Origin: Prosopocoilus inquinatus
Lineage: Eukaryota > Arthropoda > Insecta > Coleoptera > Lucanidae
NCBI GenBank assembly: GCA_036172665.1
Contig: CM069875.1
Location: forward strand, 12,790,001-12,854,000
DNA: 64,000 nucleotides
Direction: 5' to 3'
A program made the position numbers and the translations under genes. The notes below the pieces were generated by a model. The model made no database searches. It saw only the letters and a list, made by a program, of their open reading frames with translations, and was not told the DNA's origin. Below, piece by piece: positions 53,633 through 63,656 of the stretch; the first letter of the stretch is position 1; each line of letters opens with the position of its first letter.

Positions 53633-55162
53633 ATGTCAAATATCCGCCGCAGCGAACGAATTCGGAATTTGCATGAAAAATCGCGCAACCCTCCAGCCGC
53701 AAACATGAATGCCGCGTCGGAAGTCGTCCAAATGTCCGCGCAACAGCTTCAGCAATTGCTAGCAGGAGTTCAAGCTCAAGTGACGCAGCAATTGCAGGAC
53801 ATGCAAACGAGCTTTCGCCGAGAACTGGACGACCGCGCTCATACACCAGCTTCGACAGTGTCGGAACTGCACGGTAATTTTACAAAGTGTTCGTCACGTT
53901 TGTTCGGGTCGAAACAGGACAATGTTGAGGAGTTTATCGACTCAATTAATACGTATAAAGACTGTATCGGAATAACGGATGCAAACGCGATCAGAGGACT
54001 TTCGATGCTACTAACCGGAGATGCCGCCACTTGGTGGCAGGGCATAAAATCTAGTGTTGCGGACTGGCAATCAGCGATAAGTGCCCTTAAAAACTCTTAC
54101 GGACCCGAAAAGCCTGCGTATCAGGTATATCGCGAGTTATTTGCGTCGGAACAGGACGAAAACGTTTCCACAGACATATACGTAAGCAAAGCTTGTGCTC
54201 TGCTGTCGCACCTTAAAAATCCGCCATCTATCGAAATACAGTTAGATATGATATACGGGTTGTTACATAGAAAAATTCGGAAAAGTGTTAGACGTGACGA
54301 TATAACAAACTTTGACGACTTATTACAAAGTGCTCGCGAGACCGAACGAAGACTCAATGAATCATTAGCATCAAAGAAAGTGCCTAAAATCAAACCACCC
54401 GAAATACAATCAAAACCTCGAACGCGATGTACATTTTGTAAGAACTTTGGACGACACTCTAGTGACGAATGCCAAATTAAAGCGAGACAAATTGCGAAAC
54501 AGGTGCAAGCGGACGTGCCCAGTTCAACTACCGCTAGCACATCACAAATCAAATGCTACGGGTGCGGAACTCCCGGAAGGATCAGGTCTAAGTGTCCGAC
54601 CTGCAACCCCGCGCTAGCCCAACGGCAAACGAATGACACTCAGCAGGTAGTGCTTAATTATACGGCTATCCTAAAAATTTATGCGGGCTGTAAATCTGGT
54701 GTGAAGCCCTTATTACCGTTTTCTTTATTCGGCTGCAAAGGGATCGCGGTCGTTGATTCAGGTGCCCAAACAAGTGTAGCGGGTCGCCGTGTTTACGATT
54801 TTTTAAAGACGAATAACCATCCGTTTAAAGCAGGAGAAGCGAGAGAACAAGACGTACTGATAGCGGACGTTATAATTGAAATTAAAGGCAAAAATGTCCC
54901 GGTCAGCTTCGTAATTTTACCCGATTTACAAAATAATCGTACTCTGCTGGGAATAGACTTTCTTCAAAAGGCGGGCATTATCGTTAACTATAACCAGAGC
55001 GTATGGAGTTTTGCGGAGCAGCCGGAACTGACGTATGAGTTCGCGGAAGATGTCGTAATCGCTTCGGATGTCACAGTAGCCCGTCAGGAAACACTTTCTT
55101 CGGAACTGCAACTTCGTCCTAACGAAGGCGAAAAGCTGACGCTCCGCAACGCAAGCAATTAA
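53633..55162 (+). CDS. Gag and aspartic protease of the truncated gypsy element
   Basis: A 509-residue frame. The N-terminus is basic (MSNIRRSERIRNLHEKSRNP), then a glutamine-rich coiled coil (residues 30-70) and a capsid domain (about 85-245; WWQGIKSSVADWQSA, YGPEKPAYQVYRELF). Two zinc knuckles follow: CTFCKNFGRHSSDEC fits C-x2-C-x4-H-x4-C, and CYGCGTPGRIRSKC has arginine in place of histidine. The protease has VVDSGAQTSVAG with its aspartate and LLGIDFLQKAGI. The start ATG at 53633 lies about 350 bases after the primer site. The frame is intact; RT follows in another frame after about 115 bases. Confidence 0.88.
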   Translation: MSNIRRSERIRNLHEKSRNPPAANMNAASEVVQMSAQQLQQLLAGVQAQVTQQLQDMQTSFRRELDDRAHTPASTVSELHGNFTKCSSRLFGSKQDNVEEFIDSINTYKDCIGITDANAIRGLSMLLTGDAATWWQGIKSSVADWQSAISALKNSYGPEKPAYQVYRELFASEQDENVSTDIYVSKACALLSHLKNPPSIEIQLDMIYGLLHRKIRKSVRRDDITNFDDLLQSARETERRLNESLASKKVPKIKPPEIQSKPRTRCTFCKNFGRHSSDECQIKARQIAKQVQADVPSSTTASTSQIKCYGCGTPGRIRSKCPTCNPALAQRQTNDTQQVVLNYTAILKIYAGCKSGVKPLLPFSLFGCKGIAVVDSGAQTSVAGRRVYDFLKTNNHPFKAGEAREQDVLIADVIIEIKGKNVPVSFVILPDLQNNRTLLGIDFLQKAGIIVNYNQSVWSFAEQPELTYEFAEDVVIASDVTVARQETLSSELQLRPNEGEKLTLRNASN

Positions 55163-55169
55163 ATGAGTT

Positions 55170-56495
55170 ACTAGAAACACACGCGCACGTTTTTCAACCG
55201 AGATCGGAACCGACGCCTTTCGCGGAACATCGAATCGACACAGGAGACCATCCGCCGATCGCCGTTCCGCCTTATCGAATGAGTCCCGCAAATAAGGAGA
55301 TTCTTCGCGAGGAATTAGACTCGATGTTAGCAGAAGGCATTATAGAAGAGTGCGAATCTCCGTGGGCGGCGCCGCTCGTACTAGTGCCAAAGAAAAACGG
55401 GGGTGTTCGCGTTTGTGTGGACTTTCGCCGACTAAATGCGGTCACGAAAAAGGACTCCTATCCGATGCCGCGGTTAGACGACTTGCTGCAAACAAATAAG
55501 ACTACGTGTTTTATTTCTACTCTAGATTTGCGGGGTACTGGCAAGTGCGTGTGCGGGATGAGGATCGGGATAAGACTTGTTTCGTGTGTCCGTTGGGAAC
55601 TTACAGATTTACGCGTATGCCTTTCGGCTTAACTAATGCGCCAATGACCTTTCAGCGCTTAATGGATCATTTTCGCGCCGGGTTAAAGGAACGCTGTGTC
55701 GCCACGTATATGGATGACGTCATTATAGTCTCCAGTACGTTTGAGGAACATTTGACTGACTTGAGTGCGGTATTTGATAGGCTGAAATTGTTTCAACTGC
55801 GCGCTCATCGCGAAAAGTGCGTATTTGCCGGGAACTCTGTTAAATATTTGGGACATGTGATCTCTGACCAAGGTGTGAGTGTTGATACCGACAAAGTCAG
55901 CGCCATTAAAAACATTGCGTCACCAAAAAATGTAAAAGAAATTTTAAGCTTCTATCAAATGTGTTCTTGGTATCGGCGATATATCCGGAATTTTGCGGAT
56001 GTTGCGAGGCCGTTGTCTTTGCTCACTCGGAAAAATGTGACCTGGAAATGGGGTGATGAGGAACAACATGCGTTCGACTCCTTGAAAAAGCTACTGACAG
56101 AAGCACCTATATTACGGCAAGCGGAACCTTCAGAACGGTACATCTTGCGGACCGATGCAAGCGCGTACGCCTTGGGGGTTGTTTTACTCCAGGGGGAGGG
56201 TGTCGAGGAGAAACCCATTGAGTACGCTAGCCGATTATTAACTGCAGCTGAGAAGAATTACTCCACTACAGAGCGGGAGGCTCTCGCCGTCGTATGGGCA
56301 GTAGCGAAATTTCGCAGTTATATTGAAGGAAGTGAAATTCTCGTAATAACGGACCACCAACCACTGAAATGGTTGTTTGCATTAAAATCACCGACGGGAC
56401 GATTGGCACGTTGGGCACTTCAACTGCAAGGGTTTAAGCTGCACGTAGCACATACGCCCGGGAGAGCCAATGTCATAGCCGACGCTTTATACTGA
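55170..56495 (+). pseudogene. RT and RNase H of the truncated gypsy element
   Basis: The RT start (55170-55545) has ECESPWAAPLVLVPKKNGG, VCVDFRRLN and STLDLR. A one-base shift near 55535 moves into the next frame with YWQVRVRDEDRDKTCF, PFGLTNAPMTFQRL and the catalytic YMDD. RNase H follows (YILRTDASAYALGVVLLQGE, TEREALAVVWAVAKF). The frame ends at an in-frame TGA at 56493-56495 where gypsy pol normally reads ADALSR. Confidence 0.9.
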
Positions 56496-56501
56496 CTTCC
56501 A

Positions 56502-56803
56502 ATGACTCAGGATGAAGCGGAAGCCCGAGATATCCAGCTAGTGAGTGTAGACATGCCCACGAGACCTCCAGAGGAAATACGCCAGGCTCAGCTCCAAGAC
56601 GCGGAAGTACGAAAAATAATCGAGGCTTTTGAAGGGGAAGACGACGCGGCCAGTGTTCGTAGGGCAGAACGAGTGTACATCATGGCACGAGGGGTATTAT
56701 ACAGATACGACCAAGACGATGAAAACGAAGAACCGCAACAAGTCGTGCCTGCACAAGAGCGCCCTTTAATCGTGCACGAGTATCATGGCTGGCTGCTTGG
56801 GTA
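56502..56803 (+). pseudogene. Linker before integrase, truncated
   Basis: In the same frame after the TGA, the sequence continues as the pol linker (QLQDAEVRKIIEAFEGE, RGVLYRYDQDD, IVHEYHGWLLG). It stops before the His-Cys zinc site, where subterminal sequence of the inverted-repeat element begins. Confidence 0.8.
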
Positions 56804-57021
56804 GGAGAGAATGCTACACATTTTAGAGAAAATACTACACTGCAGAAGCACATACTACACCTAGAGAAGTATTTACTTCGATTTGAAGTACTGTCTTTAT
56901 AAAACGAAGTAAGTGCTGCCGGAAGTTAGTAGATACTACAGCGTCAGAGTAAATACTACGTAGAAGATGCTAATACTTGAAGCATTAGTAGATACTTCAT
57001 TTTTATTCATACCACCCATTG

Positions 57022-57600
57022 TCTATACATGTGGACGAATGCGTTGTAATGCGCGTTGGGAAACTAATGATTGGTTTAAAATTAAAGGATTCTAGTAGAC
57101 TTGTGAACGCTTTGGTTCTACAGTCCAGTTTTAAAAGGTCTAGATTAAAGTCTCCACAAATTAATATTTTCTTTTTATTTTTTTTGCAAGATAGTTTAGT
57201 AATAATTCTAAAGTATTTAAAAAGATATTGGTTTCATGCTGCGGTGTTCTGTATACTTCAACAATAATGGAATCCCCGATAGTAATACTGCAACATTCAA
57301 AAGTAAAGATGGTAGAAAATTTAGTACAATCTATCACTTCAAAGTTTAAGTTATTTTTAACATATATTACCGATCCACCACGCTGCACTCCATACCGACA
57401 GAATGACGTCGCCAACCTGAAATCGTTTATTTTAAGACTGTCTAATTCAAAGTCACGTTGCCAGTGCTCATTTAGACAGATAACGTCCACATCCCTATCC
57501 GCTAAAAACAATTCTAATTCAAGACATTTATCGCGTAAACCCTGTATATTACAGTGTAAAACACAAAAGTTGAAACGGTTTTGATCAAATACATGGTCGT
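57022..57600 (-). pseudogene. LINE endonuclease (APE type)
   Basis: The minus strand reads NFCVLHCNIQGLRDK, DVDVICLNEHWQ (catalytic glutamate context), GGSVIYVKNN, VYRTPQH and LICGDFNLDLL, then SFPTRITTHSSTCI. These are the ordered motifs of the AP-like endonuclease that nicks the target. The C-terminal end is cut at 57022 by the CATTG insertion. The main open block is 57161-57511. Confidence 0.87.
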
Positions 57601-58140
57601 GTTTAGGTTCTAAAAATCCTGCCTGTCTTCAGTCAGGGTATCGTCACAGACAGAAACGTATGAGTCATCACTTTCACTACAGATTATTGAAGATGATACT
57701 TTATCACTTACCAAGGGTTTATCACTTTTTGATCTCACATGATGATGCTGCTCTCTATACTTCCCGTACCCTGCGGTAGGTTGATTGAGAATTTTACAGG
57801 TGACATAATTTTCTTGTACTTTCTGGGTTTCATTTTGGGTTTGTTAGGTCGGAAGAATCTTTACTCGTTGTTCAATTTTTGGCTTTGTTTTTATGAAATG
57901 TTTGTCCTTATGTTCACCATGGGTTTCTTGATTTAATTTTCTTGTATTAGACTGCGGAGGATAGACCTGGATAAGTACTGCAAATGGCCGTTTTCTGTCA
58001 ATATTTATGTCGTTTCGTGATTTATCGTTTGAGTGGTATGGTAGAATTAGTTCTTCAATTTTTTTTGTAAAGACTGCGTTTTCCGAAAGCGTTTAATAAG
58101 TGTATTCTTCTTGGAAGTAAGTGAGACTCCTTTAGGAACA
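57601..58140 (-). pseudogene. LINE ORF1-like or ORF2 N-terminal region
   Basis: The minus strand has long open stretches with low-complexity, charged sequence, for example DKSRNDINIDRKRPFAVLIQ, YREQHHHVRSKSDKPLVSDK and CSESDDSYVSVCDD. I cannot assign a domain. It is collinear with the endonuclease, so it belongs to the LINE. Confidence 0.5.
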
Positions 58141-58379
58141 TGTTACTTTCAAGGTAATAAATATGTGTGGGGTTTGCTAACACAGCATCAAATAATTTTA
58201 CATTGGTCTCATATATAAATTTGTTGAGTACTGTACGTTACCAAAGTCTTATCTGTGAAGTCGTCTTTAATCGGTACCATTTTGAGAAAGAATACTTACA
58301 GGAAACTATTTCTGTCTACAATTTTTTGCTTTCGACGGCATGTAGGGAACAAATTTTTTTTTTCGTTATAAGTGTCTTC

Positions 58380-58990
58380 GTTTGTTCTTAAAAAAACGAA
58401 CGAACGAACCTTTGAGTCGGTGAAAGATATGAACGAAATGAACGAGATGAATGAAAGAACGGATCGGGTCGCTCGCCCTATTTGTTATATCGATTCCCGC
58501 CGTACACAATTCTTTCAAACAATAATTACATTTTCCTTTATTTATATTAAAAACACTAAATTATTTCCAACCAACACTTCTTTTACGCTCAGATTTAATT
58601 TTCAAATAATCTGACTGAGATTTGACAGAAAATTTAAATTGTTTAAAAATCTTCACTCACAGTCCACCTGAACATTGTAAATGTTACTGAAAGACGTACA
58701 TTTCACAAACTTTTTGATTAATATACTGTGCTCTGTTATTAATAAAGTAATTTTATTCTTTTTCCAAAAATGTACAGGATGATGATTTTTATTATTAAAA
58801 TACATGAAAACAAGAGGTGAAAAATGCACGAATAAAATTTCGAAGCTCCGGTGTAGCGTGATTCGTTCATCTGAATCAAATCGTTCGAAAAGATTCGTTC
58901 GTTCATGAACGAACGAAATGAACGAATCTTTACTCAAAAGATTCGTTCGAAACAACTGAATCGTTCGTGAACGACACAACTCTATACCGG
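58380..58990. repeat. GAACGA-rich repeat element
   Basis: The block is bounded by CGAACGAACGAACC (about 58395) and CGTTCGTGAACGACACAAC (about 58962), with an internal palindrome (TTCGTTCATGAACGAACGAA, about 58898). It resembles a MITE end family. No target duplication was found. Confidence 0.5.
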
Positions 58991-59225
58991 ACAGATTACT
59001 TAAAGCGGTGTCAAAGTGCACAGAGAAAACAATATTGTTAGACTAATAATAATTTTGGTTAAATTAACTTTGTTTGTTTGAATACAGTCAATGCAATTTT
59101 CCGTTTCAATGAAAAGAAATTATATCTTATGAAGAACATTTTCATATTACACAATTTTCTGCTTCTGAACTACTGCTTATTCCAAACAGTTACAATGTCT
59201 TAAAAATATATATATATTGCTTGCA

Positions 59226-59362
59226 TTAAACCGTTATTTTATTTGCAATAAACCGTTATTTTATTTGCAGTAAACCGTTATTTTATTTGCAGTAAACCGT
59301 TATTTTATTTGCATTAAACCCTTATTTTATTTGCATTAAACTGTTATTTTATTTGTATTAAT
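59226..59362. repeat. Minisatellite, 22-bp unit, about 6 copies
   Basis: The unit is AAACCGTTATTTTATTTGCA plus two bases, with later copies drifting (AAACCCTT, AAACTGTT). Confidence 0.93.
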
Positions 59363-59397
59363 CATAAATATATTTTCTGGTTAAAATTATTTATTTA

Positions 59398-59525
59398 GGA
59401 GCGGTTTCACCATCACAGTTTAGCTTTAAACTTCGCTTTATTCCCATGGTAACAATTGCAAGGATAATTGTTTCCATAGGAATAAAACGGAGTTTAAAGT
59501 TAAACTGTGATGGAGAAACCGGGCC
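59398..59525. mobile_element. 128-bp MITE, TSD TTA (sister of 9673-9800)
   Basis: Same ends and interior as the copy at 9673. TTA flanks both sides (59395-59397 and 59526-59528). Confidence 0.9.
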
Positions 59526-59692
59526 TTAATAAATTAAAATTTTTGACCGTTATGTATACAGATTCTTAAATGGTTAAATATTTCGATAACAAAGTTGCAA
59601 TCTTCAGCGCCAAAGTTCAATTTATCATAATATTGAAGGCAATAGTTTTGCTGTTGAAAACAAAAATATTTGAAACTACAAATGTATACAAA

Positions 59693-60010
59693 TTTATTTA
59701 GTGTAAACGTAACTAATAATACTGTACTTCTAAATAAAGATATATATATTTTTATTTAAAGTAAACCTAACTAATAATACTGCACTTCTAAATAAAGATA
59801 AAATTCAAACTTTAACAATCTTAACTATTTTATAAGGCATTATTTGGTTATGTTTATAAATTTATTTAATGTAAACGTAACTAATAATACTGTACTTCTA
59901 AATAAAGATATATATAAATTTATTTAAAGTAAACGTAACTAATAAACTAATAGTACTGTACTTCTAAATAGAGATAAAATTCAAACTTTAATCATCTTAA
60001 CTATTTTATA
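59693..60010. repeat. Higher-order tandem repeat (about 60-bp units in a 175-bp period)
   Basis: The word TAACTAATAATACTGTACTT or a near match recurs at about 59709, 59768, 59877 and 59936. Pairs are followed by AGATAAAATTCAAACTTTAA and CTTAACTATTTTATA, giving a period of about 175 bases. Confidence 0.85.
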
Positions 60011-60189
60011 CTTAAAACTAACAGTTATATTTCTAATTAATGAAACATAAACTTACCCTACTGTAAATATAAAGGACAGTTGTATAAATTAAAAATATAA
60101 GCAACTTATGTTTGTCCATCTCACGAAAGTGATGTTACATTGTCATTTGCATCAACATGCGTAGTAATAAAGTTATCAAATCCAGATAT

Positions 60190-62489
60190 TCACGTATAGT
60201 TTACCATTTGTGAGAACATGCATTCATAATCGAAATATATTTCAAAATGGGATTTGCATAATATTTCATTTTCTTGATTTACTTCATAACTTAGATAATG
60301 TTGATCATATAATAGAGTATTCATTTTTTTAAGTATGTAAAACAATTTATTTTGCATATACACTAAAATATTTTGCATAATGCTAAATACTGGCAAAAAT
60401 CGTCATAATTTAGGATAACAACTATTCCTATTTTATAAGTGCTGCCATCCAATTTAACCCATGAAACCAATGTGCAATTATCTATAATCATCTACTTTTG
60501 GTAAAGTTTCAGATCCAAATTGAATGGTTCTTTCTAATCCTGTTTTTGTTAGAATTCTATGGCAAAAGGATAACTGATTTTTTATTGCCAACGAGAGTGT
60601 TATATTCACCCTTGATCTAACCGTTTTAGCTGCGGTCTTAAAACTACTGTGTTTGCCTTCAAACCTTATACTAGAAACATTAAGTACTGGTCCAATTTTC
60701 TGCAGTAAACTAGGGTAGTGTACCATGAAGTGATACTTTGGTTTTAAGTGTCCAAAAAGATTTATGTAAACAGAGTGATGCTCTGATATTAAAGTACGTA
60801 ACAAGTCACTGTCTTTTATGCAAACTGATCTTAAAGCTACCATAGCGCAAATCTGTCTCAGTAGTAAATATAATTCCCACGCAGGATCATCATTAGGAAC
60901 AAGGTCTCCTATAATTATTGAAAAGTTTGTTACAAAACACTTCATTTCTGATGCTGAATAAATAATATATTTTCTTTTATCCCGAGAAAAAGAAATTTGT
61001 GGAGGCCTGCCCTTAGTGTCATGAAAATTAAAACATCTTAATCTCGAGTTTAATGTATCAATGCTAAAATACTTTTTTCCAACAATAAACTTATAAATAA
61101 TATTTCCTAAGTCATTTCTACACACACCTTCATATAAATCATGCATAATGTCAGAGGCTAAGTTATGAGCTGCATGGAAACTTGGTAATTTGTTAAAGAC
61201 ACTCTCCTGTTGAATTACGGGAACTGGATTTTATATCTAATTCGTAATTTTCAATTGTACGTAAAACAAAAATTGATCTTCATATAACTGAATGTGCGCA
61301 ACATTTTTATGACATCTACAGAATTTGCAAAAGTAGTTAGCACTGAAACTCTCGTTGTATCCTAAAAGGGTATGGACACCTAAATTATCTCCTAAAATTA
61401 AAATAACAGTAAAATACACCTGTACTGTTTTCGAGAGTATATCAATTTTAACACCTTCCGTTTCCAACGAAATTAATTCCAATATTAATTTTTTGAAAAT
61501 TGCTTCGTTTCCAAACGTTTTTTGGTCGCTCGTGTGGTGTTATTGTGCAAGAAAAATGTTATCAAGTTTAGAAGCATAAATAGGTGGTAAGCAGGCAATG
61601 CTATAGTAAACTGCGTCAATTTTATGAATATTAGTATAAGTACCTAACGGATTGTTTATTTTAAAATCATCAAAATAGAAAAAAAGTGGTATGACTGTTT
61701 TTTCTCCTAATCTTTGTTTAATATCTCTCCAAAATTTAGTTTGTATAATATTAGAGAGACAATACACTTATTAGATATTACCTGCATATAATTAACTATT
61801 TCTTCAAACTCTTTCGGTAATTCTAAAAATAGTTTCAATGTTGTAGCAATATGTATATAATGACCTACAGTGTTTTTAACAGAGAGGGCCATATCAGAAT
61901 AAGACATTTGGTCTACAACATCTTCACCTACCGTAAATGAAATAGGTGCAATAAAACCTCCACATTTCTCAAAATAAGAAAGCCGCAAATGTTCAGTTTC
62001 AAAATTCTTAAAGGGTTCTTTGACTGTATCGATTACATCAATAATATTCTGCATATCTGTAAGATCACTTTCTTCTAACATATCTTTCGATTTACGCTGC
62101 AAAATAGTTAATGGCTCTAGTATTATATTTGAAACATTTTCTATACATTGCTGTACAATATTTCTTGGCAGCGCAAAATTATTATATAACCTTCCAATGA
62201 ACTGTACAGACTGAGAAGTAACAGAATTTACATCAGAAATGCTTACACAATTTAAATCATTTTTTAACAATGACTTCTTGGGTTGCAACTTTGTTTTCTT
62301 ACGAGAGATTTGCATGTTCTTTAAATGCTGATATAAATGCCGAAGTAATGAATACATGTTTTGAAAAACACGAAAACAATTTGCTTCCGCGCAGTTATAA
62401 GTAGAAATATTAACATGCGCTTTTTTTAGGTGGAGTATTAATATTTTTATTGTTTTATATCTTATATCACAAATCGGACAATTATACAT
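60190..62489 (-). pseudogene. tnp2-like transposase gene with N-terminal C2H2 fingers, decayed
   Basis: Read in order on the minus strand. 61707-62489 starts MYNCPICDIRYKT with two C2H2 fingers (C-x2-C...H, then CAEANCFRVF with a following H-x4-H). 61540-61767 carries LFFYFDDFKINNPLGTYTNI and YYSIACLPPIYASKL. 61237-61482 carries ILGDNLGVHTLLGYNESFSA and FCKFCRCH. 60478-61146 starts MHDLYEGVCRNDLG and has FGHLKPKYHFMVHYPSLL. 60190-60396 is the C-terminal tail. The D-D-F and HDLxEGV motifs are those of tnp2/EnSpm-like transposases and related insect repeats. An in-frame TAA at about 61540 and at least three frameshifts break it. Confidence 0.7.
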
Positions 62490-62567
62490 TTTTACGATAC
62501 TTTAACCAAAATTTGAATATTTTTAATTCATACAACTGTTCATTTACAATTTACAAATTAGATGTTA

Positions 62568-63285
62568 TCACTTTTCCAGTAATTGTATTTCAGATACAAC
62601 TGTATTCGTTACGGGAATCTTTTCATCCCACTTAGTTTCAAATTGATATAAAATTTCCTGAATGATTAAATATATGTGTGCACTTGCTTTGGGATATGCT
62701 ACGTACAATACATGATAAAATTTAAAACATAAATCAAATGCCTGAAGCATTGATTTAACTTTATATAAAATATCATCTGCTACTATATAAAATTCTGTAA
62801 CTTCACTAATAGTTAATCCTTCCGGTATTATGTATGGATAAGTAGGTACGCCAATTCGATCCCATGTGATGTTTTTCGTTTATATTGTTTCGTTATCAGA
62901 TCGTTTGGCGTCTAGGAATAAAAATAAAAACCACATAGAATGTCAATAAAGTCATTAAGAGAAAACAACTAATAAGTACCTACCCTAATATGTGTCAATA
63001 TGCTCTCCCGACATTCTGCTATAGTTGGCTTCCAATGACGTTCTTTTGTTCTTATGCGACAAGTAGGAGGTAATAATAAAGGAAGCAAACTGATCTGAGC
63101 AGCAGCACGAGTATCTAAGGAAGAACAAAAACAAACTCAAAATAACACATAAAAATGAAATACTACCTTCTGTCAAATTTACACTTATTAAACTTGTTAA
63201 CTCTCCTTCTTTATCGGTGGTTTGTCGTAAAGATAACAATTTTTCAGAAAAAACATTCCCATTCTTGAAAGAGTCTTATTCCATT
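62568..63285 (-). pseudogene. Companion gene of the tnp2-like element, spliced and decayed
   Basis: The exon at 63167 to about 63285 (KLLSLRQTTDKEGEL) joins 62985-63114 (LLPPTCRIRTKERHWKPTI, AECRESILTHI) through a 52-bp GT-AG intron (63115-63166) in matching phase. After a second intron (about 62930-62984) the exon 62568 to about 62930 reads DRIGVPTYPYIIPEGLTISE and LYVAYPKASAHIYLIIQEIL to a stop at 62568. One in-frame TAA lies near 62880. I have seen this protein type beside C2H2/tnp2 genes in insect repeats but know no function for it. Confidence 0.6.
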
Positions 63286-63450
63286 AGTGTACAAATTATT
63301 GTATTCAGTTTCTACCTGTAACAGAAAACACCAGAATAAACAAATAATTATGTATAGTTACATATTAATTGAAGTTTGTTCTTGTCCGATGAAAATTGTA
63401 AGTACAAAGTTTTTTTAATCTCAAACTGGACAGAAAAATGAAGAGAAACA
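63286..63450. other. Gap between the tnp2-like and Penelope-like elements
   Basis: Nothing recognisable. Confidence 0.35.
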
Positions 63451-63495
63451 CACTCAACGTTTCGCTATAGATTTAGCTATAAATCGTCAGGAGTG
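63451..63495 (-). ncRNA. Hammerhead ribozyme of the Penelope-like element
   Basis: On the minus strand, stem I CACTC (63495-63491) is followed by CTGACGA (63490-63484), a stem II of TATAG/CTATA with loop CTAAAT, GAAA (63463-63460), the palindromic stem III ACGT, and GAGTG (63455-63451) that pairs perfectly with CACTC. The predicted cleavage is just before GAGTG. This is the minimal type I fold known from Penelope-like elements. Confidence 0.82.
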
Positions 63496-63656
63496 AAAAA
63501 AAAGTAAATAAACAAGTCGTCAAGAGAAACGAAAAGGTAACATGATTTTAAACTAAAATACGAGTAGTGCGGAATAAAGAGAAAAATAACTAGAACTAAA
63601 TAAAAATTATTTTTTTTTTTTAATTAATTGACAGATCTATATCCTGTTTAAAGAGT

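Larger units (their letters stand above)
52984..56803 (+). mobile_element. Truncated Ty3/gypsy retrotransposon (5' LTR to start of integrase)
   Basis: A 279-bp 5' LTR, a tRNA-Lys-type primer site, gag, protease, RT and RNase H are present. The sequence stops at 56803 before the integrase zinc domain, and no 3' LTR exists in the window. It differs from the macrodomain element in primer site, gag and active-site loop (YMDD), so it is another lineage. It lies inside the CATTG-flanked element. Confidence 0.9.
51157..57016. mobile_element. Inverted-repeat DNA element, 5860 bp, TSD CATTG
   Basis: The left end GGTGGTATGAATGAAAAC and the right end (inverse GGTGGTATGAATAAAAAT) are flanked by CATTG on both sides (51152-51156 and 57017-57021). 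Removing it joins the LINE sequence. The subterminal 200-300 bases on both sides are packed with degenerate AGTATTTACTTC motifs. There is no transposase. The interior holds a truncated gypsy element (52984-56803). The superfamily is unknown to me; a 5-bp duplication is unusual among common TIR groups. Confidence 0.82.
39802..58140 (-). mobile_element. LINE (non-LTR retrotransposon) split by nested insertions
   Basis: The minus-strand element reads from an ORF1-like region (about 57620-58140) through an APE endonuclease (about 57022-57600), a linker (48597-48941), the RT (40193-41943) and the 3' untranslated end. The end is an (AAGT)n tail at 39802-39821. The reading sense continues exactly across the insertions at GAAC (41944-48596) and around 48942-57016, which proves one original element. 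RT and EN are of the Jockey/CR1-like type; the clade is not determined. Several stops and frameshifts mean it is inactive. Confidence 0.88.

Noticed and set aside
58653..59021. 122-codon minus-strand frame
   Set aside because: It runs through the GAACGA-rich repeat and encodes only its translated repeats.
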